Assembly: GCA_028023455.1 (NCBI GenBank)
Contig: JAQFVV010000027.1
Span: forward strand, 5,205,845 to 5,269,844
DNA: 64,000 nt
DNA from: Epiperipatus broadwayi
Lineage: Eukaryota; Onychophora; Udeonychophora; Euonychophora; Peripatidae
Direction of reading: 5' to 3'
The position numbers and the translations under genes are program-made. The notes under the pieces were generated by a model. That model did no database searches. It worked only from the letters and a program-made list of their open reading frames with translations, and was not told the DNA's origin. Shown piece by piece: positions 35,400-48,663 of the stretch; within the stretch, counting starts at the first letter, position 1, and each line of letters starts with the position of its first letter.

Positions 35400-36229
35400 T
35401 CAAATGTGGTATGTAAGGAATAGCTTTGAAATTAATGTATGCAAATATGCAGAGGACACAAATGTTTGCCACTTATGCAAAATATTTTCAGTGTGAATAT
35501 ATGCAGATTATGCCTATGAAAATATAAATCAACAGAAAATGACCAGAGACACATAATAAGCAGCTGTTTTGACTATACTTAGAGTGTTAAGATGAGAGGA
35601 TGAGAATAGAATAGTAGAATTAAGCTTTGGCGCCGATGACGTACATTTACAGTGAGAAGATACATAATTGTATTTGCAATATCATTGAATATACGAACAA
35701 TATTCAAATAAGCTAATTGTACAGATGAAGTATTATACCCATTTGCAGATATAGAATTAATAAACTTTGATCAGTTAAATCTATTTTTTGTGTTGAGTGT
35801 TCATTTTAGTTTAAATGTTGATGCATATTCAGCTGTAATAATAATATTACCTCTGGATATGGCACATTGAGACAGTCTGACACTGTGAAAGAACATAGTA
35901 AAAAGTAGAAAATAGTGAAAGTGTTAATATAGAAAAACAAAATAGCAATGCAAAATAGCTTGCTTTTATGTGGATAATGCAACAGGATGGCAAACCTATA
36001 TTGTGCATGAAGAAAGGTATATGCTTATTAATGACATAATTGACAATAATTTAAATATAGCAATGTTGATCTGAATGGCAGATATAAACAGCTAACTAAA
36101 AGTGTAATCTAAAAGGTCATGTTACAAAGCAAGATGAAAAATAAAAGTTAAATATACATTTTAAGCTTTTTACATCTAAACTCACAGCATGACTGCAGAC
36201 TAGAAATAGAAGACACACTATGATAAAAG

Positions 36230-37375
36230 ATACAGGAATACAACTTTTGAATGCTGGTGCTTGTCAAAGGCAGCAATTCTTGTACTGAGTTGGACAATGT
36301 GCTTTGGGTCAGTTATTGTGTGGGAAAAGTGACATCAAACTCAGACAATGGTTGTTAAAGAAAATGGAATTAACTTAGCTCTGTGTGATTGGAAAATGTA
36401 TAGATTATAAAGTCATGTTGAATAATGCAATACAGTTTCAAAATGATATGGGTACAAAGAAAATAATAATGATTGTAAACAGAGTACTAGCAGATACCAC
36501 ATACTGGAAAGGTACAGATAGCATTTGGATATAATAGTGTTGTGGCAGTAAAAGCCATATAAAAAAGACATGTTAATTTAAAAAAGGCCAATAAGCAATA
36601 AAATAGCAAAGGCAATTTACCACCCAAATATAAATTGAAGGTAAGGGTCTTCTAAAAAGAGTCTAACATCAAAATGATACATGATATCAACAATAATCAC
36701 ATTATATTGGATGTTTATATTTACAAAAGGAAACTTAGAGAAGAAATCAACAGTGGAGCAAGTGTATCTGTTCGTCACAAAGGAATTAGTTGAATACCAC
36801 AAGGAAATATAAGAAAGATATATCTAGAGTTAAAAAACATTTAGTAGACTCAGATGTAAATAGAAATCCAATAGATATACAAAAGATTACAGCAGTGTCA
36901 GTGAAAGTAAATAGAAGATTGAAAAATCTACCTTTGTATATTGTGAAGAAAGATCTAAGTCTTCTTCTAGGCAGAAGTTGATTCAACCATTAGAGATTAA
37001 AATAAAAATAATAATGAGTACTTCTGGAATCAGAAATCCATAAAAAGTATCCATAATTGTTTACATCAGAAACTGCAGCATTAAATCCCAGAAGGTTGAC
37101 ATAAAGGTAATGACAACTGTTTAACCTGTTGTTTGCAGACCTCAAAAACCTTTTCACTTTGAAAGCCAAAGTAAACAAAATGCTTAAAGTCTTGATGAAG
37201 AGGGGTATTGTAACACCTATTAGGGCAAGAAAGATGCCACCCATTGTTGTAGGAGTAAATGGTTTGTTTTATAGAGATTGTCAAATAAACCTAAATAAAT
37301 ATATAAATAAAGGAACACCCCTTTTGAAGACACATTTCACTAAAGGCAATTATATCAATTTAAATATTTGATGTT
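36230..37375 (+). pseudogene. Decayed Ty3/gypsy gag-protease-RT (copy II)
   Basis: Plus-strand pieces appear in element order. At 36310-36470 the pattern LLCGKSDIKLRQWLLKK resembles the gag end of Mag/K02A2.6-type gypsy elements. At about 36740-36990 a protease shows NSGASVSV, where the catalytic Asp of D-S/T-G is replaced by Asn, and then LPLYIVKKDLSLLLGRS, a typical gypsy protease end. At 37129-37371 an 80-codon frame has the RT N-terminus (MLKVLMKRGIVTPI...PPIVVGVNG). Stops and frameshifts are common and the RT palm is missing. It is unrelated in detail to the gypsy element at 27.6-35.0 kb. Confidence 0.7.
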
Positions 37376-38816
37376 TTCTTACCCACCAGTGTTGTCCCAT
37401 AATTTTTTGTAAAAAATTTGTATTCCAAAATTAGCATATTCTATGCCTGATTTTTTTTTTGGGGGGGAACATTACTATTGGTATTATTTTTATTTATACT
37501 GCTACATTGAGTATCTATCATGCATGACAGCCTAGCCTTGCAATGTCACAGATTTTAGATTTATTTCACAGTTCCATATCATTTTTGTGGTTCCTAACTG
37601 AAACTCATGTCCTAAATCCAATGCCAATCCAATTCACTGGTGATTGTTTTGAGAAAAAATTACCATTATAGATTGTCATTATATCTGTTCTCATCATCAC
37701 TTTCTCAATTCATGAAGGCTTGAAGTAAATAATAATAATAAAAGGGATTGGATTTCGGAAGAACTTTGTGAGTTTCTAAAGATGAAAACGTAGTTGCATA
37801 AGCACACATCATAATGGGAATGTTAAAATAAAGGAATGATCCATGGTATAACAATCTCACGATGGCAGCACATTGTTTTAATGTAAGTGATGAAAAAGAG
37901 GGGAAAATGACCGCCAGTATTTAGCTTTTGATAAAGCAACATCTTTTCCCACAAGACAACAGGAAGTAATATTGTTAGGGTAGTGTTTGTTATTTGCTGC
38001 TAATCCTCATAACTAAAAGATTTACTATCACCACCCTTGGATCCCTCAACACTTTTTCACATATAACGTTAATACACCATACAGAAAGAATTAAAATAGT
38101 TTTAATGGACAAAAAATCTAATTGATATTGGATTTTAATAAAAGCACTAATACTGACTTTCACATCATGTTTTCATTTTATTTTTAAATGAAATAAACAT
38201 TTGAGTGTTCAGTTATAATATATGATAATAAATTGTTCTATCAAAGAGATTCATCTCGGGCATTATTATACGGACAAAAAGAAGTACATTAAAACTAATA
38301 TTGTATATAACTCAATATATATACATTCAACATTATATTTTTAATTTCTACTTTATTATATCTCTATAGGGAGAGCAATGGATATTTTTTATTTTGTTCT
38401 TGAAATTCTGAATTCACTTTTTGGCAAAAAGAAATATCGATTACTTGTCCGTCTTTTATTAAAAAAACTACAATACTCTGAATTTCTTTGGTATGAATTT
38501 ATGTATGCTTACTACAACATGCTTTCAAATCATGTATTATTACAAAAAAAGTTGTCAATGTGATGTGATGTATTGTGGTTTCTCCTTAAACGAAGTCAAG
38601 AATATTTCAGCAATTATGCCCAGATAAACCTGTTAGCCACATTATTTTTCATTCCCAACTCTAAGTTTTCCCATATTCTGCTTTATCCCATTTCCACAAC
38701 ATAATCTTTGTCAACTCTATCGCCTTTATATCTAAAACTCCCTTATCTTTTCCCAAACCCAGCATAAAAAACAATAATTCACTTTCTGTATAATCACTTT
38801 TTTCATATTTATTCTT

Positions 38817-39077
38817 CTATAACTTCATTATATGTACCCTTTCTGTTTTCAACCACTTACATTCAATTAACAAATGGTTAATATTTTCTATTCCTTCCTT
38901 ACATAATTTACAAAATAAATCACCCATATTTTTCCATTTACATGTATATTCTCTTATAGCTAAAGATCCCATTCGAGCCTTAAACAATAAACTACTTTCC
39001 TTACTATTATAATATATTAACTTACACCTAATATTCTGTTTATTTCTATATATATTTAAAGTCTTTTTACTCTCCAT
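38817..39077 (-). pseudogene. LINE C-terminal Cys/His tail
   Basis: An 86-codon minus frame contains LFCKLCKEGIENINHLLIEC, a CxxC...H...C zinc-binding tail as found at the end of many LINE ORF2 proteins. It lies downstream of the RT above and ends near the LINE 3' terminus. Its plus-strand reverse complement also appears in the 55.5 kb fragment only beyond this point, so that copy retains just the 3' end. Confidence 0.7.
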
Positions 39078-39381
39078 ACTATTTCTCCATCTTTATAACT
39101 CCCCATTCTTTATTAATAAATCTATTCTTTTATCCCATTCCTTACTACTATAACACTCAACAATCCTCTTAACACAATCATTCCATCTTTTGTACAAATA
39201 TACGAATATAAATTCTTTATCCAAATCTTTTGCATACCGCATTACCTTTCTCACCCATCTTGCTACTCATAACCCAATTAAATACTATTTTAGCTATTCT
39301 TTTATTATCTATAAACTGCAATCTACCAAACATTTTCATTTTACTTTTTGCATCTCTCCTATGAAAACTTAACCATCCCAT

Positions 39382-40380
39382 TTATCCTTGAATTGCCTCC
39401 CTTGCTGTCCATACATCTGCATCCAATGCATGTCTTCCTACTTTCCTTTGAACTTTTTCTAAGTAATTTAATACCTCTTTACTAACATATAACGCATCAT
39501 TACCATATGTTAACCCTGCTACTGCAACTCCTTTCCATATAATTCTAGCTACATAATATTTATTATATGAAAACTCTGTTAATTTCTTTATCAATCCCTT
39601 TCTTTTCTTTGCTTCATTTATCAATTTTTTTCTCCCATTCATTCAAATAATTTTTCTGATTACTTAAAATAATTCCCAAATAACTATATCTATTCACCAC
39701 ACTTAACTTAATATCTCCCAATAAAAATTCTACATCTTCTCTTTCCTCAGTATTAGACATCATTATATTTGATTTTTCTTCATTAAATTTAATCCCCATC
39801 TCTTTACCTACCCTTGCACATGTCCTCAGCATAACTTCCATATCTTCTCTTCTTTCTGCACACAAAAATATATCCGCAAAAAAAGACCTAACAAAATATA
39901 TACTCCCTTACTACCTATTAACAGTATCTCTATCCCTCTTTCAAATTTTTCTATTGCTCTTTCCATTTCACTCAAATACAACATAAACAAAATAGGTGAC
40001 ATAGAGCATTCTTGCCTTAGTCCCACCCCATTTTTAACTTTAACTGATTCTATATTCTCTAATTGATACATATAATAATTATTTTCATATAATTTCTTAA
40101 TAATATTCATTAAAGGTTCATCCATTCCCAAATTTCTATTTCTATTTACTCTATCATATACCTTCTCTATATCTATAAAACTCATATATAATTGTTTACC
40201 TGAATTCCTACTCATATCCATAAGTTTTGTAACTACAATATGCTTATCTAATCTAAAACCTCCTTGCATCTCCCCCACTACATTATTCCCTTCCATCCAT
40301 TTTACAACTCTACTAGCCACCATATATGAGAAAACTTTATATAAAACTGATGTTACCACTATCGGTCTATAATTATTCAA
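39382..40380 (-). pseudogene. LINE reverse transcriptase, frameshifted
   Basis: The 184-codon frame 39826-40380 has the fingers (NNYRPIVVTSVLYKVF), a QGGFR motif, palm motif A (MSFIDIEKVYD) and GLRQECSMSPILF. A FFAD stretch near 39870, where the YADD/FADD pair is expected, has lost its second Asp. The next frames, 39614-39865 and 39382-39642, give the thumb (IKFNEEKSNIM, YLGIILS) and a downstream helical stretch (AGLTYGNDAL). Frames change at about 39860 and 39640. Confidence 0.8.
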
Positions 40381-41013
40381 CTTTCTATGATCCTTACCTT
40401 TTCCTTTAAATAATAATCTTACTCTTGTATTACTCCCAACTCCTTGGGAAAACTCTATTCTGTGCCATTTTATTAAAACAAGATAATAACTATACTTTTG
40501 CCCTATATCCTAAATTCATTACCATCTCTGCTGCCCATCCATCTAAACCTCGTGCCTTTCCACTTTTCAATTTCTTCTCTACCTCATTCAATTCATTTTC
40601 TGAATACCTAATATTCCCATTACTATATGCTTTCATGTTTTCTATCACTATCATTCACATCTAACATCTTTTCTATATTCATTACATATCTATTTAAGAT
40701 TTTCTCTAAATCTCCACTAGAGCTACACTCTATTCCCTCATCATCTAGTAATACTATCTCCCCCCCCCTACATTTCTCCTTTTAATGTAATTCCAAAATT
40801 TTTTACTCCCATCTCTTCCATTTTTATTAATATCCTCCAACAATTTACTATTCAATTTCATTCTCTCTATATAATTATCTATTTTAGCCAATTTCTTTTT
40901 TTACAAGTACTTTTCCCATTTAACATTAATATCTTTTTCACTTTCCTTGTTCTTAATAGCACACTTATATTCTCTACATGCTTTTTCCCTATCTTTTACA
41001 CTTTTATTAATTC

Positions 41014-41735
41014 TCATTTTTTATTACTTTTCTTCTTCCGAATATTCTCACCTAAAACCCTATTTGCCACTTTTTCTACTTCTTTACAGCAGTCCTTATA
41101 CTCATCCCCAACCCACTCTTCCATGATTTCTTCAACTTGTATTTTATACTTTTCCATCTTATTCTTATCATTCACTCTCCATCCACATCTTTCACTATTA
41201 TTTCTACTTTTATTTACATTCTCCATCACATTACTAACCATTTCAATTACAATGAAGTTATGATCACTAGTGCATACTTTTTCTTCATTATCAAACACCT
41301 TAATTTTCTGTATTTTATTTATTCCATCTTTCTCTAGCAATACATAATCTATTGTATGAAATATATTATTTCTAGACCACGTGTATTGTCCCTCATAAAT
41401 ATTTAATAAATTCCAATACTCAAATTCACTTTCTGACAAACATTTTTCAAAAGCTGTCCATTTTTATTATCTACATCATCAATTTCTTCAATATGTGCAT
41501 TCATACCGCCTATAACCATTATTCTCTTCCCCTTTTCTTTAAAACTTTGTATATCCTTAACTAGACATTCCTATATGTTACTATTCCACTCCATTACAAT
41601 TTGACTATCTCCAGTGGCTATATAAACTATAGCCACCATCCATTCTTGTCTACCCAACCTAATTTCAAATCACAAATGTTCTTGATATTTAACAATATTT
41701 AAATTTTTTTTTGATATATCACCTATACCACCACC
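41014..41735 (-). pseudogene. LINE endonuclease, N-terminus missing
   Basis: The readable part starts at GGGIGDISKKN, about one third into a normal endonuclease. It contains VIGGMNAHIEEID (the GDMNAHI motif with Asp replaced by Gly) near 41510 and, in the 141-codon frame 41014-41439, WSRNNIFHTIDYVLL and CTSDHNFI, the Asp/His end motif. Loss of the N-terminus and of one acidic residue argues that it is inactive. Confidence 0.75.
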
Positions 41736-42689
41736 CCTTTTTTAATCAGTGCTGCCCTCTTTTAGGCGTTTTTGTTGTTAGAAAATCACAACAATTCTCG
41801 ATATTTTTAGATAAAGAATGTAAAAACAAACTACCTATAATAAGAGCATAAAATAATTAGTGTGACACCTAGTAATTGTTTAGTCTTAAATCAAAAATGG
41901 TAGAGACGTTTTAATTAATTAAAAGTATAGAAAAATATTTTTAATATAATCTTTCCAAGTTTCACTTACACTGCAAAGTGATTTTAAATAGTATAGAAAT
42001 TATAGACCGATACTAAATTTCTTGACTGCTCTTTAGCTCCGTAAATGTATCGCTGCCTAGTCAATACGGTCAATCACTATAGTTTTAAATTTGGGTGCTC
42101 CATAGACATACATGAATTGAAGAAAGAAAACATTTTTCCTGATCAGTAGCATTCTATGTGTTGATCAATTACCTCTTCATAATGGTATTTTTAAGAAATG
42201 AAATATCTTCCTCTCAGAAAACACATTCCCATAGAAAAAGCATTCAATCTCACAGAAATAATGTAAGCAAGCATACAATTTATTTCTAGCGACATCACTT
42301 ATTACATGCATTGACCAGCACAAATATTGGTCAGTCTAACTACAACTGATTGGATGGGATGATTTGGACAAAAGGCACAACTTTCAACATGGATTCAATT
42401 TACGTAATGATGTACACATTCTTATGATTTATAAATGTCAAAAGAATTTAATTTCTTTTCTTTGAGAGTGCTGTAATGTAGCACTGCTTATATATACTAC
42501 ACCAATGCCAATCAAAAATATCTCCTGATTCCTAATTGGGTAGAATGTAGCTTTATCAGAGGGTAGCTGTATTTTTATACATACAGCATTTCTGAGTCCA
42601 AGCTCTACTTTTTTCTTTCTATTTTACGATAAATCCATGAGAGTTAAGAAAGCAAAAAATAATGGGAACAATATTACAAAGGATAATGC

Positions 42690-43570
42690 CATATTTGCTG
42701 TGTGGTGGAACATTGGTCAAGAGTTTGTAATAATAAGCAGCAAATCAGTAAAAGTAATTTAACACCCAAGTGTAAATTGAAAGGAAGGGTTTATTTAAAA
42801 AGAGACTGATATCAAAAAGTTAAGTGATATTAACAATTGTATTGAACATTCATATTTTCAAAAGAAAAACAGTAGAGATCAATTGCGGACCAGGTGTGTC
42901 TCTTCTGTCACAAAAGATTAGTCAAATATCACAAGAAAATGTAAGACTGTTATACTTAGAACTAAGAAAGATTTAATAGTGACTGATGTATATGGAAATC
43001 TGATAAATATACAAGGAATTGTAATAACATCAGTGAAAGTAAATAGAAGATTGAAAAATCTACTTTTGTATATTGTGAAGAAAGATCTAAGTCTGTTTCT
43101 AGGAAGAATTTGTTTCAACAATTAGGCATTAGAATATGAATAGTAAAGACTACAGCTACAATTGGAAATCTATGCAAAGTATCTACACTTGTTTAAGTAT
43201 GAATTGGATGAGTAGGCACTAGATAGGGATTTTATGCACAAGCCTTCTGGCATTCATTGATTACTCTGGCTTGCATTGAGTGGCACTACTGTATGGAGAG
43301 TTTTGCCTGTTTTAATAACATTAAATATACAGATAATTGACATAGACATAATGGCAACTGTGCAGCTTTTTGCTTTGAAATCTAAAATTGAAGAAATTCT
43401 TAGTCTTAATGAAAATGGGTGTTATAACACCTATCGAGGTCAGCATGGGCAACACACTGTTGTATTGTAAAACAAGATGGGGCTCTTAATTTACGTGGCA
43501 GTTGTCAAGTAACCCTAAATAACTATTTAAATAAAGGAGCATGTAAATATTGTTGATTCTTTGTCACCAG
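42690..43570 (+). pseudogene. Decayed gypsy gag knuckle, protease and RT start (copy II')
   Basis: Near 42690 the plus strand reads C-HI-C-CVVE-H-WSRV-C, an intact CX2CX4HX4C zinc knuckle, the RNA-binding motif of gag. Protease remnants follow (EINCGPGVS in place of the D-S/T-G motif) at about 42870, and RT N-terminal remnants at 43350-43470. The 456-bp-unit fragment at 43203-43322 lies between protease and RT. No intact frame. Confidence 0.6.
43203..43322. repeat. Fragment of the 456-bp unit (reverse sense)
   Basis: GGATGAGTAGGCACTAGATA through CTGTATGGAGAGTTTTG matches the end of the reversed unit of the 5-6.9 kb array, with divergence at the last 20 bp. It interrupts the gypsy remnant, as comparison with copy III shows. 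Confidence 0.7.
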
Positions 43571-43937
43571 TGTTGTTGTATATTTTTTGTAGAGGGTTTG
43601 CATCACAAAATTAGCTCATTCCTTAAGCCTGCATTTTAGAATAAAAAGTAAATTAAAAACAATTATATTTCATACTACAACTGCCTTTGCTTTAATATAA
43701 GTGACAAAAAAGGAAAAGAAAGAAAAATGACTGCTTGTATTGTAAACAAAATTTAGCGTTTGAAAAACCAACAGCTTTTCCTACAAAACAGGAAGTAATT
43801 TTGTTAATGTAGTGTTTGTTATTTACTGTTAATCCTCATATCTAAAAGCTTTACTATCACCACCCTTCAATCCCTCATTAACATTTGCAAGTATAACATT
43901 CGTACACTATATATAAATAATTCAAATTAATAGTTTT

Positions 43938-44025
43938 AGGCTGTTATTAAAACAGGCAAAACTCACTATACGTATTGCCACTCACAGCAAGCTAGAGTAA
44001 TCAATGGGATGAAAATGGATAATAA
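43938..44025. repeat. Fragment of the 456-bp unit (forward sense)
   Basis: GGCAAAACTC...TATTGCCACTCA...AGAGTAATCAATGG is the inverted counterpart of the end of the fragment at 43203-43322. Both share GTTATTAAAACAGGC at the outer edge, which the 5-6.9 kb array does not have. Confidence 0.6.
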
Positions 44026-44109
44026 AAGCAATTAATAGCGACTTTCACATCGTGTATTGACGATCCAGTTTATTTTTAAATTAAATAGATAATTGAGTGT
44101 TAAATTATT

Positions 44110-44262
44110 ATTAAAGAGTATTTGGTCACGTGTATTTGTTATTTAAGATGGAGTGGATAGCTAAAGAGAGCTTGAAAGTCTGTGTTCAAATCCACCGCCC
44201 TTAATTACATCTGAGGTTTCAAATATATTTCAATATACTTGTATTTAAATGTATAAAACATA
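44110..44262 (+). mobile_element. Possible tRNA-derived SINE insert
   Basis: About 140 bp present in copy II' but absent at the same point in copies I and III. It contains GTGTTCAAATCCACC, close to a pol III B box, preceded by GGATAGCTAAAGAG, a weak A-box match about 30 bp upstream. No clear tail or target duplication was found. Confidence 0.35.
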
Positions 44263-45530
44263 TTAATAAATTCCTCTATCAAAGAGATTCGTCTCATATT
44301 TTATTATATACAATAAAAAGAAACATTTTAAAACTAATATTGTATGTATTTAAATATACATTTACGTTCAATATTATATTTTTAATTCCTACTTAATTAT
44401 ATCTATATAAAGAGAGCAGTAGATATTTTTTATTTTTTAAATTCCATATTCGCTTTCCTCTTTATTAAAAAAAAACTACAATTTTCTACCTTTCTTTAGC
44501 ATGAATTTAAGTTCGCCAGCGACAACGTACTTTCTAATCGTGTATTCTTACAAAAAACTCTGTATTTTTCTGATCAGTGCTGCCCTCTTTTTGCGTTTTT
44601 TAGAAAATTGTCTTGAACCACGTTATTTTTGTTTAAAGAATGTAAAAAAAATGAAATTTTCTATAAAAAGAAAAAAAAACAAATAAAACAATTATATGAA
44701 TTATTTTTAGTGTTTTAATTTTAAGTCATAAATAAGAAAAACATTTGAAAAAATTGTAAACATATAAAAATACTACCTAGATAATGTTTCAAATTTGTAC
44801 TTACACTCTAAAGTTTCTTTATATAACACAGAGGGATCTTTTCTAATCTCTTGTTTTACTTCTTTAATCCTTATTTTGGCGTATCCAATACAGGCTCTCG
44901 CTAAAAGTTAAAGTTTTGGCTATTGCATATACATAAACATATACGAATTAGGGAAAGGAATATTTTTGCAACATCGATAGTATTTTATTCTATATGTTAT
45001 ATAGTGATTTCAATGAAATGTATTAAAAAAAGTAAAATTAACCTGAAATATTTCGCCATTTCAAAACAATATTATTAGTAAAGTATTCAAACATAGTAAT
45101 CGTGTACACAAGCATACAATTTATTTTTAACATTACTTATATGTGCGTTAACCAGGACAAAAGAATATCGTTTGGTCCATCCGCAACTGATCGGTTAGGA
45201 TGATTTCAACATAATGAGCAGCTTTCAACGTGGGTTCAATTTATACGATAATGCAAACATTGTTATTATTTTCAAACGCAATAATAATTTTATTTCTTGT
45301 CTTTGAGAGTGCTGTAATGTAGCATTATTTACATATAAACTGCCAATGGACCAAAAGTACCTCCTCATGCCTTGTTAGGCAGGATGTTGCTTTATCAGAG
45401 GATAAGTATATTTTTTATATGTACAGTGTCATTATGAACATATCTTGTCATTGGTTTTTTCCGTCATTTTGATTGTAACAGTGACATTATGTATACACCA
45501 TTTTTTATTTCCATTATGGGTTTTTTTTAA

Positions 45531-46189
45531 AGCTGAAGCTGTCTAAAATTAAGAAGGCAAGCAATGATATGGATTGTCTTAGCCATGTCACTCTTTAGTT
45601 GTGATCTATACTATAATCCAGTTGGAACTGGATTTGTCACGGGAGTTTTAACTGACAAACACTACATAATTACATAGTGTTATTTAGAAATGTTTCTCAT
45701 GGATTGACTGTCACAAATACTTTATTGTGGCAGTGCCATGTCTTAGCTCCTGATTTTCGATTAAGAAATATATATTCTAAGAACAAAACTAATAAATAAA
45801 ATACTTAATAAAAACGGACAACACAATGAAGCAATGTCTCAATATCTTTTATAATTCTATCAATTTAATACATTCAATATTTACAATATCTATATACATT
45901 CTATTTTTATCATAGATTCAATTTATTAATTTTCTGTTCTTGACTATATGATAGTCTTATTTTCCATACTATTGACAGATTAATATCTAATATATTCATA
46001 CAATAGTACATATTTTTCTACTAACTTTAAAATCTTTTACTTTAGTCTATACTTTCCTTAAGGTTTATAAAATCATAATAAGATTAAGGTGACCTGTATA
46101 ATTTGTAGTCAGTTTGATGACTTTCAGGAACCAAAATCCTAAGAAAGAAAGATATCTGTTTTCCTGCTTTCTGCTATTTCCTTTTTTTA
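45531..46189. other. Unassigned spacer between copies II' and III
   Basis: AT-rich, no open frame of note. It contains small inverted repeats (for example ACACTACATAATTACATAGTGT near 45660). No partner in the window was recognised. Confidence 0.35.
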
Positions 46190-46489
46190 TGGTGGTCTCA
46201 AAGACGAAGAGAGTACAGCTGGAGATGGCAAATTGACACAATTTGACACTTCCAAAGAATGTGGTAAAGAAAAGATAATAATGAGCAGTTAATAGAAAGA
46301 AACAAAATGGCTCTTCAAAATAGCTCTATGATTAGCTTTGATATGAGAAATGTAATGAGATGCCAAATGTATGTTGTGGACATAGAAAGGTATATGCTTA
46401 TTTATAACATAGTTTACAAAAATGAAATCTAATAATATTGATGTGGATAGCATGAAAAAAGAGTACTTGGGACTTTTGACCCATGTGGG

Positions 46490-46830
46490 CTCCAGAGGCG
46501 CTGGTTGGGGTCAACCACAGAAATAATTACAGTAGGGCCCCCAAATGCAGCATTGCACATTCCAGCCGAAAGGTGGCGCTGTTCTCAATGCGTAAGCACA
46601 GGAACATTACACCAGCTGGCTGGCAGCAAAGCTGCCCGCTTGGTGGTGCTGGTCGCAGCGTGTAAGCCCATTTAGCTTACATCGTCTGCTACCAGCAGAT
46701 ACCAAGAACCTAGGTGGCGCTGATTGCCGTAAACACATCTAGCTTGTGTGTCGTCTGCTAACAGTGACTACCAAGATTCTAGCCCACTACGTGGCACTGT
46801 TTCTCCACGGTTAAACACGGAAAAACTACG
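46490..46830 (+). repeat. Subterminal repeat array of the palindrome, left arm
   Basis: Five copies of a G(G/C)TGGCGCTG-type motif at 46497, 46575, 46645, 46716 and 46793 are spaced 70-78 bp apart, most followed by a GTAAGCAC/GTAAACAC-like motif. Regular subterminal repeats of this kind are known transposase-binding sites in other DNA transposons; here that role is inferred. The stretch is markedly GC-richer than the rest of the window. The 60-codon frame across it is not a gene. Confidence 0.7.
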
Positions 46831-48663
46831 CACTGATAAAATTTATGTACATACTACTTAAAATATGAATGGCGTACAATGTGCAGGTGTGAATAATTAA
46901 GAAGCTACAACTATTTAAATATTCTTTCAAACTTAATAGTATCACATGCTATTTCACAGTTTTATAAATGGATGTATTTTTAATTATTTTTTTTTTTTTA
47001 AAAATCGATCTTTTTTTTTTTAATTATTTACACTATGTCAAAATGTTATATATAAGTCGAGCGGTGAAATTTGCTATCATGGCCGCTTGAAAACGCTAAA
47101 ATTATCGGCTAGAAATCCTCATAATTATTCATAAAATATTTTATTAATCTATAAGTCAATTCTAAATTTAAAAATCGATCTTTTTTTTTTAATTTTTACG
47201 ACAATCAGGTTTTTTTTTTTTTTTTTTAAAAAAAGCTAATTTTTTCCCCCTTCTTTCAAAACTAGAGACATTCCAAAGATAAAATCTAATATATTAATAG
47301 GGGCTTTACTAATGAATAGCTATGGTCAATTAGTGAATTGGATTGATTTAATGAGACAGAAACTGATATATGATGAATTATATTTATTGACAATTTCATA
47401 TATACTTAATATAACCCATTACTTAGCGTTGGATAATGCATGCAGGCATTTTATTTACTAAACAACATTACTCTAGGGTAGGCCATTTAGCAAAATAAAT
47501 TTGTGGCTAATTATTTAATTGCGCTAATTTTATGCTATATAATAAATCACTACATTCCACTTATTAGTTATGCCCTTTCATCATCAGTTCGAGTGGCTAT
47601 TATACATGTAATCAAACCAAGTCTGGAGTGAAGTTTAATAATACATCCGATTATGATAAATTTATATATTAAATATGGGCATATAAAGCCTCACAGATAG
47701 CTTTAGATCGAACGGGTTTTCAAGAATGCTTCTGTTCAATGCTGAAGATTGCATATTATGGAGGTAGAGTTGGCTATAAAGATTTTACTAATATGCTATG
47801 CACAAGTAAAATATAATAATAAAGTGGCTCCATCTTATATATATAAAACAGCACAACGATAAAATATTGATCAATTTCACATCCGCCAAGTCGAAGTATA
47901 TTATAAATTAAATGCCATACATTAAATGAACAGTAGTTTTGTCAGCTTGATTAAAAGAGCCAACTCTTCTGTAGCATGAGAAATACATATATGCTACTGA
48001 CGGGAATATATATATATATATACACAAACTTTACTTTATCCCGTTCAATCTCTTAGTTATGTATAATTAATAAACTTTTAAAGGGAGAAAGTATATTTAA
48101 GGGACTTACGAATACTTTAATAAGAAAAATATACTTATGATTACACTCCAGGCTAGTTTAATCTTTAGTAACATAATAATTAAAGGTTGAAAGTTTGGAT
48201 TTATAAGCCACATTTTATATTTACATTAATTATTTACTAAATGACAAAATAATAACGAGCACAAAGGGTCGCCATTATTTATAAATTAGGGGTTCAAAAC
48301 GGAGCGCTAAATGACGCTATAATTAATACAATACGAAGATTTTAAATAATATCTTCAAAAAGTATATATTTCGTAACTAAATGCGCGCTGTTTCAAGACA
48401 GGCATAATTAATAATAACTAAAATAAGCAAGAGAGAAATAAATATAACTGCAGTGATTAAGTTATATAGCAAAACAAGAAGTTAATAAAGGAAATTAACA
48501 AAAGTATGTCATTTATAGAATTGAAATATTATTGATAAGACATTTTAGAAAGAGTTTACAATATAGTTATCTAACCTGATTTTGAAGCAATAATGATTAT
48601 TTTGAATTTTACACAGAGCTCTGCGATTTTAATAATTTTAAAACAGATACTCGAGCTGGAATG

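Larger units (their letters stand above)
38563..41741 (-). mobile_element. LINE inserted in copy II, 5'-truncated
   Basis: On the minus strand the element begins part-way into the endonuclease (about 41740), continues through RT and a Cys/His tail, and ends in a TGATG-type microsatellite (38569-38580 on the plus strand). The other copies of the large repeat lack most of this sequence, so the boundaries are set by the resumption of CAGTGCTGCCCTC at 41747. A 250-bp piece of the same 3' end lies at 55513-55760 at the equivalent site of copy III. Frames are broken. The clade was not fixed; it differs from the RTE-like LINE at 18.65-21.42 kb. Confidence 0.8.
35400..42690 (+). repeat. Large diverged repeat, copy II (with nested LINE)
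   Basis: Aligns with copy I from the TGCAAATATGCAG block near 35440 onward, with copy III from near 35860 and, from the protease region on, with copy II'. It carries gypsy-derived gag/protease/RT remnants (36.2-37.4 kb). After the LINE at 38563-41741 it resumes with CAGTGCTGCCCTCTTTTAGG and runs through the GAGAGTGCTGTAATG block near 42463. The next copy begins directly at about 42690, so copies II and II' are in tandem. Confidence 0.65.
42690..45530 (+). repeat. Large diverged repeat, copy II'
   Basis: A shorter copy that starts at the gag zinc-knuckle region and repeats the order protease, RT N-terminus, CAGGAAGTAATTTTG, CAGTGCTGCCCTCTTT (44575) and the GAGAGTGCTGTAATG block (45305). It directly follows copy II. 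It carries two short fragments of the 456-bp unit and a possible SINE insert that the other copies lack. Confidence 0.6.

Noticed and set aside
46483-46665. 60-codon open frame in the palindrome, repeated in the other arm
   Set aside because: It is the subterminal repeat array read through. It recurs only because the arms are mirror images, and it has no protein motif.
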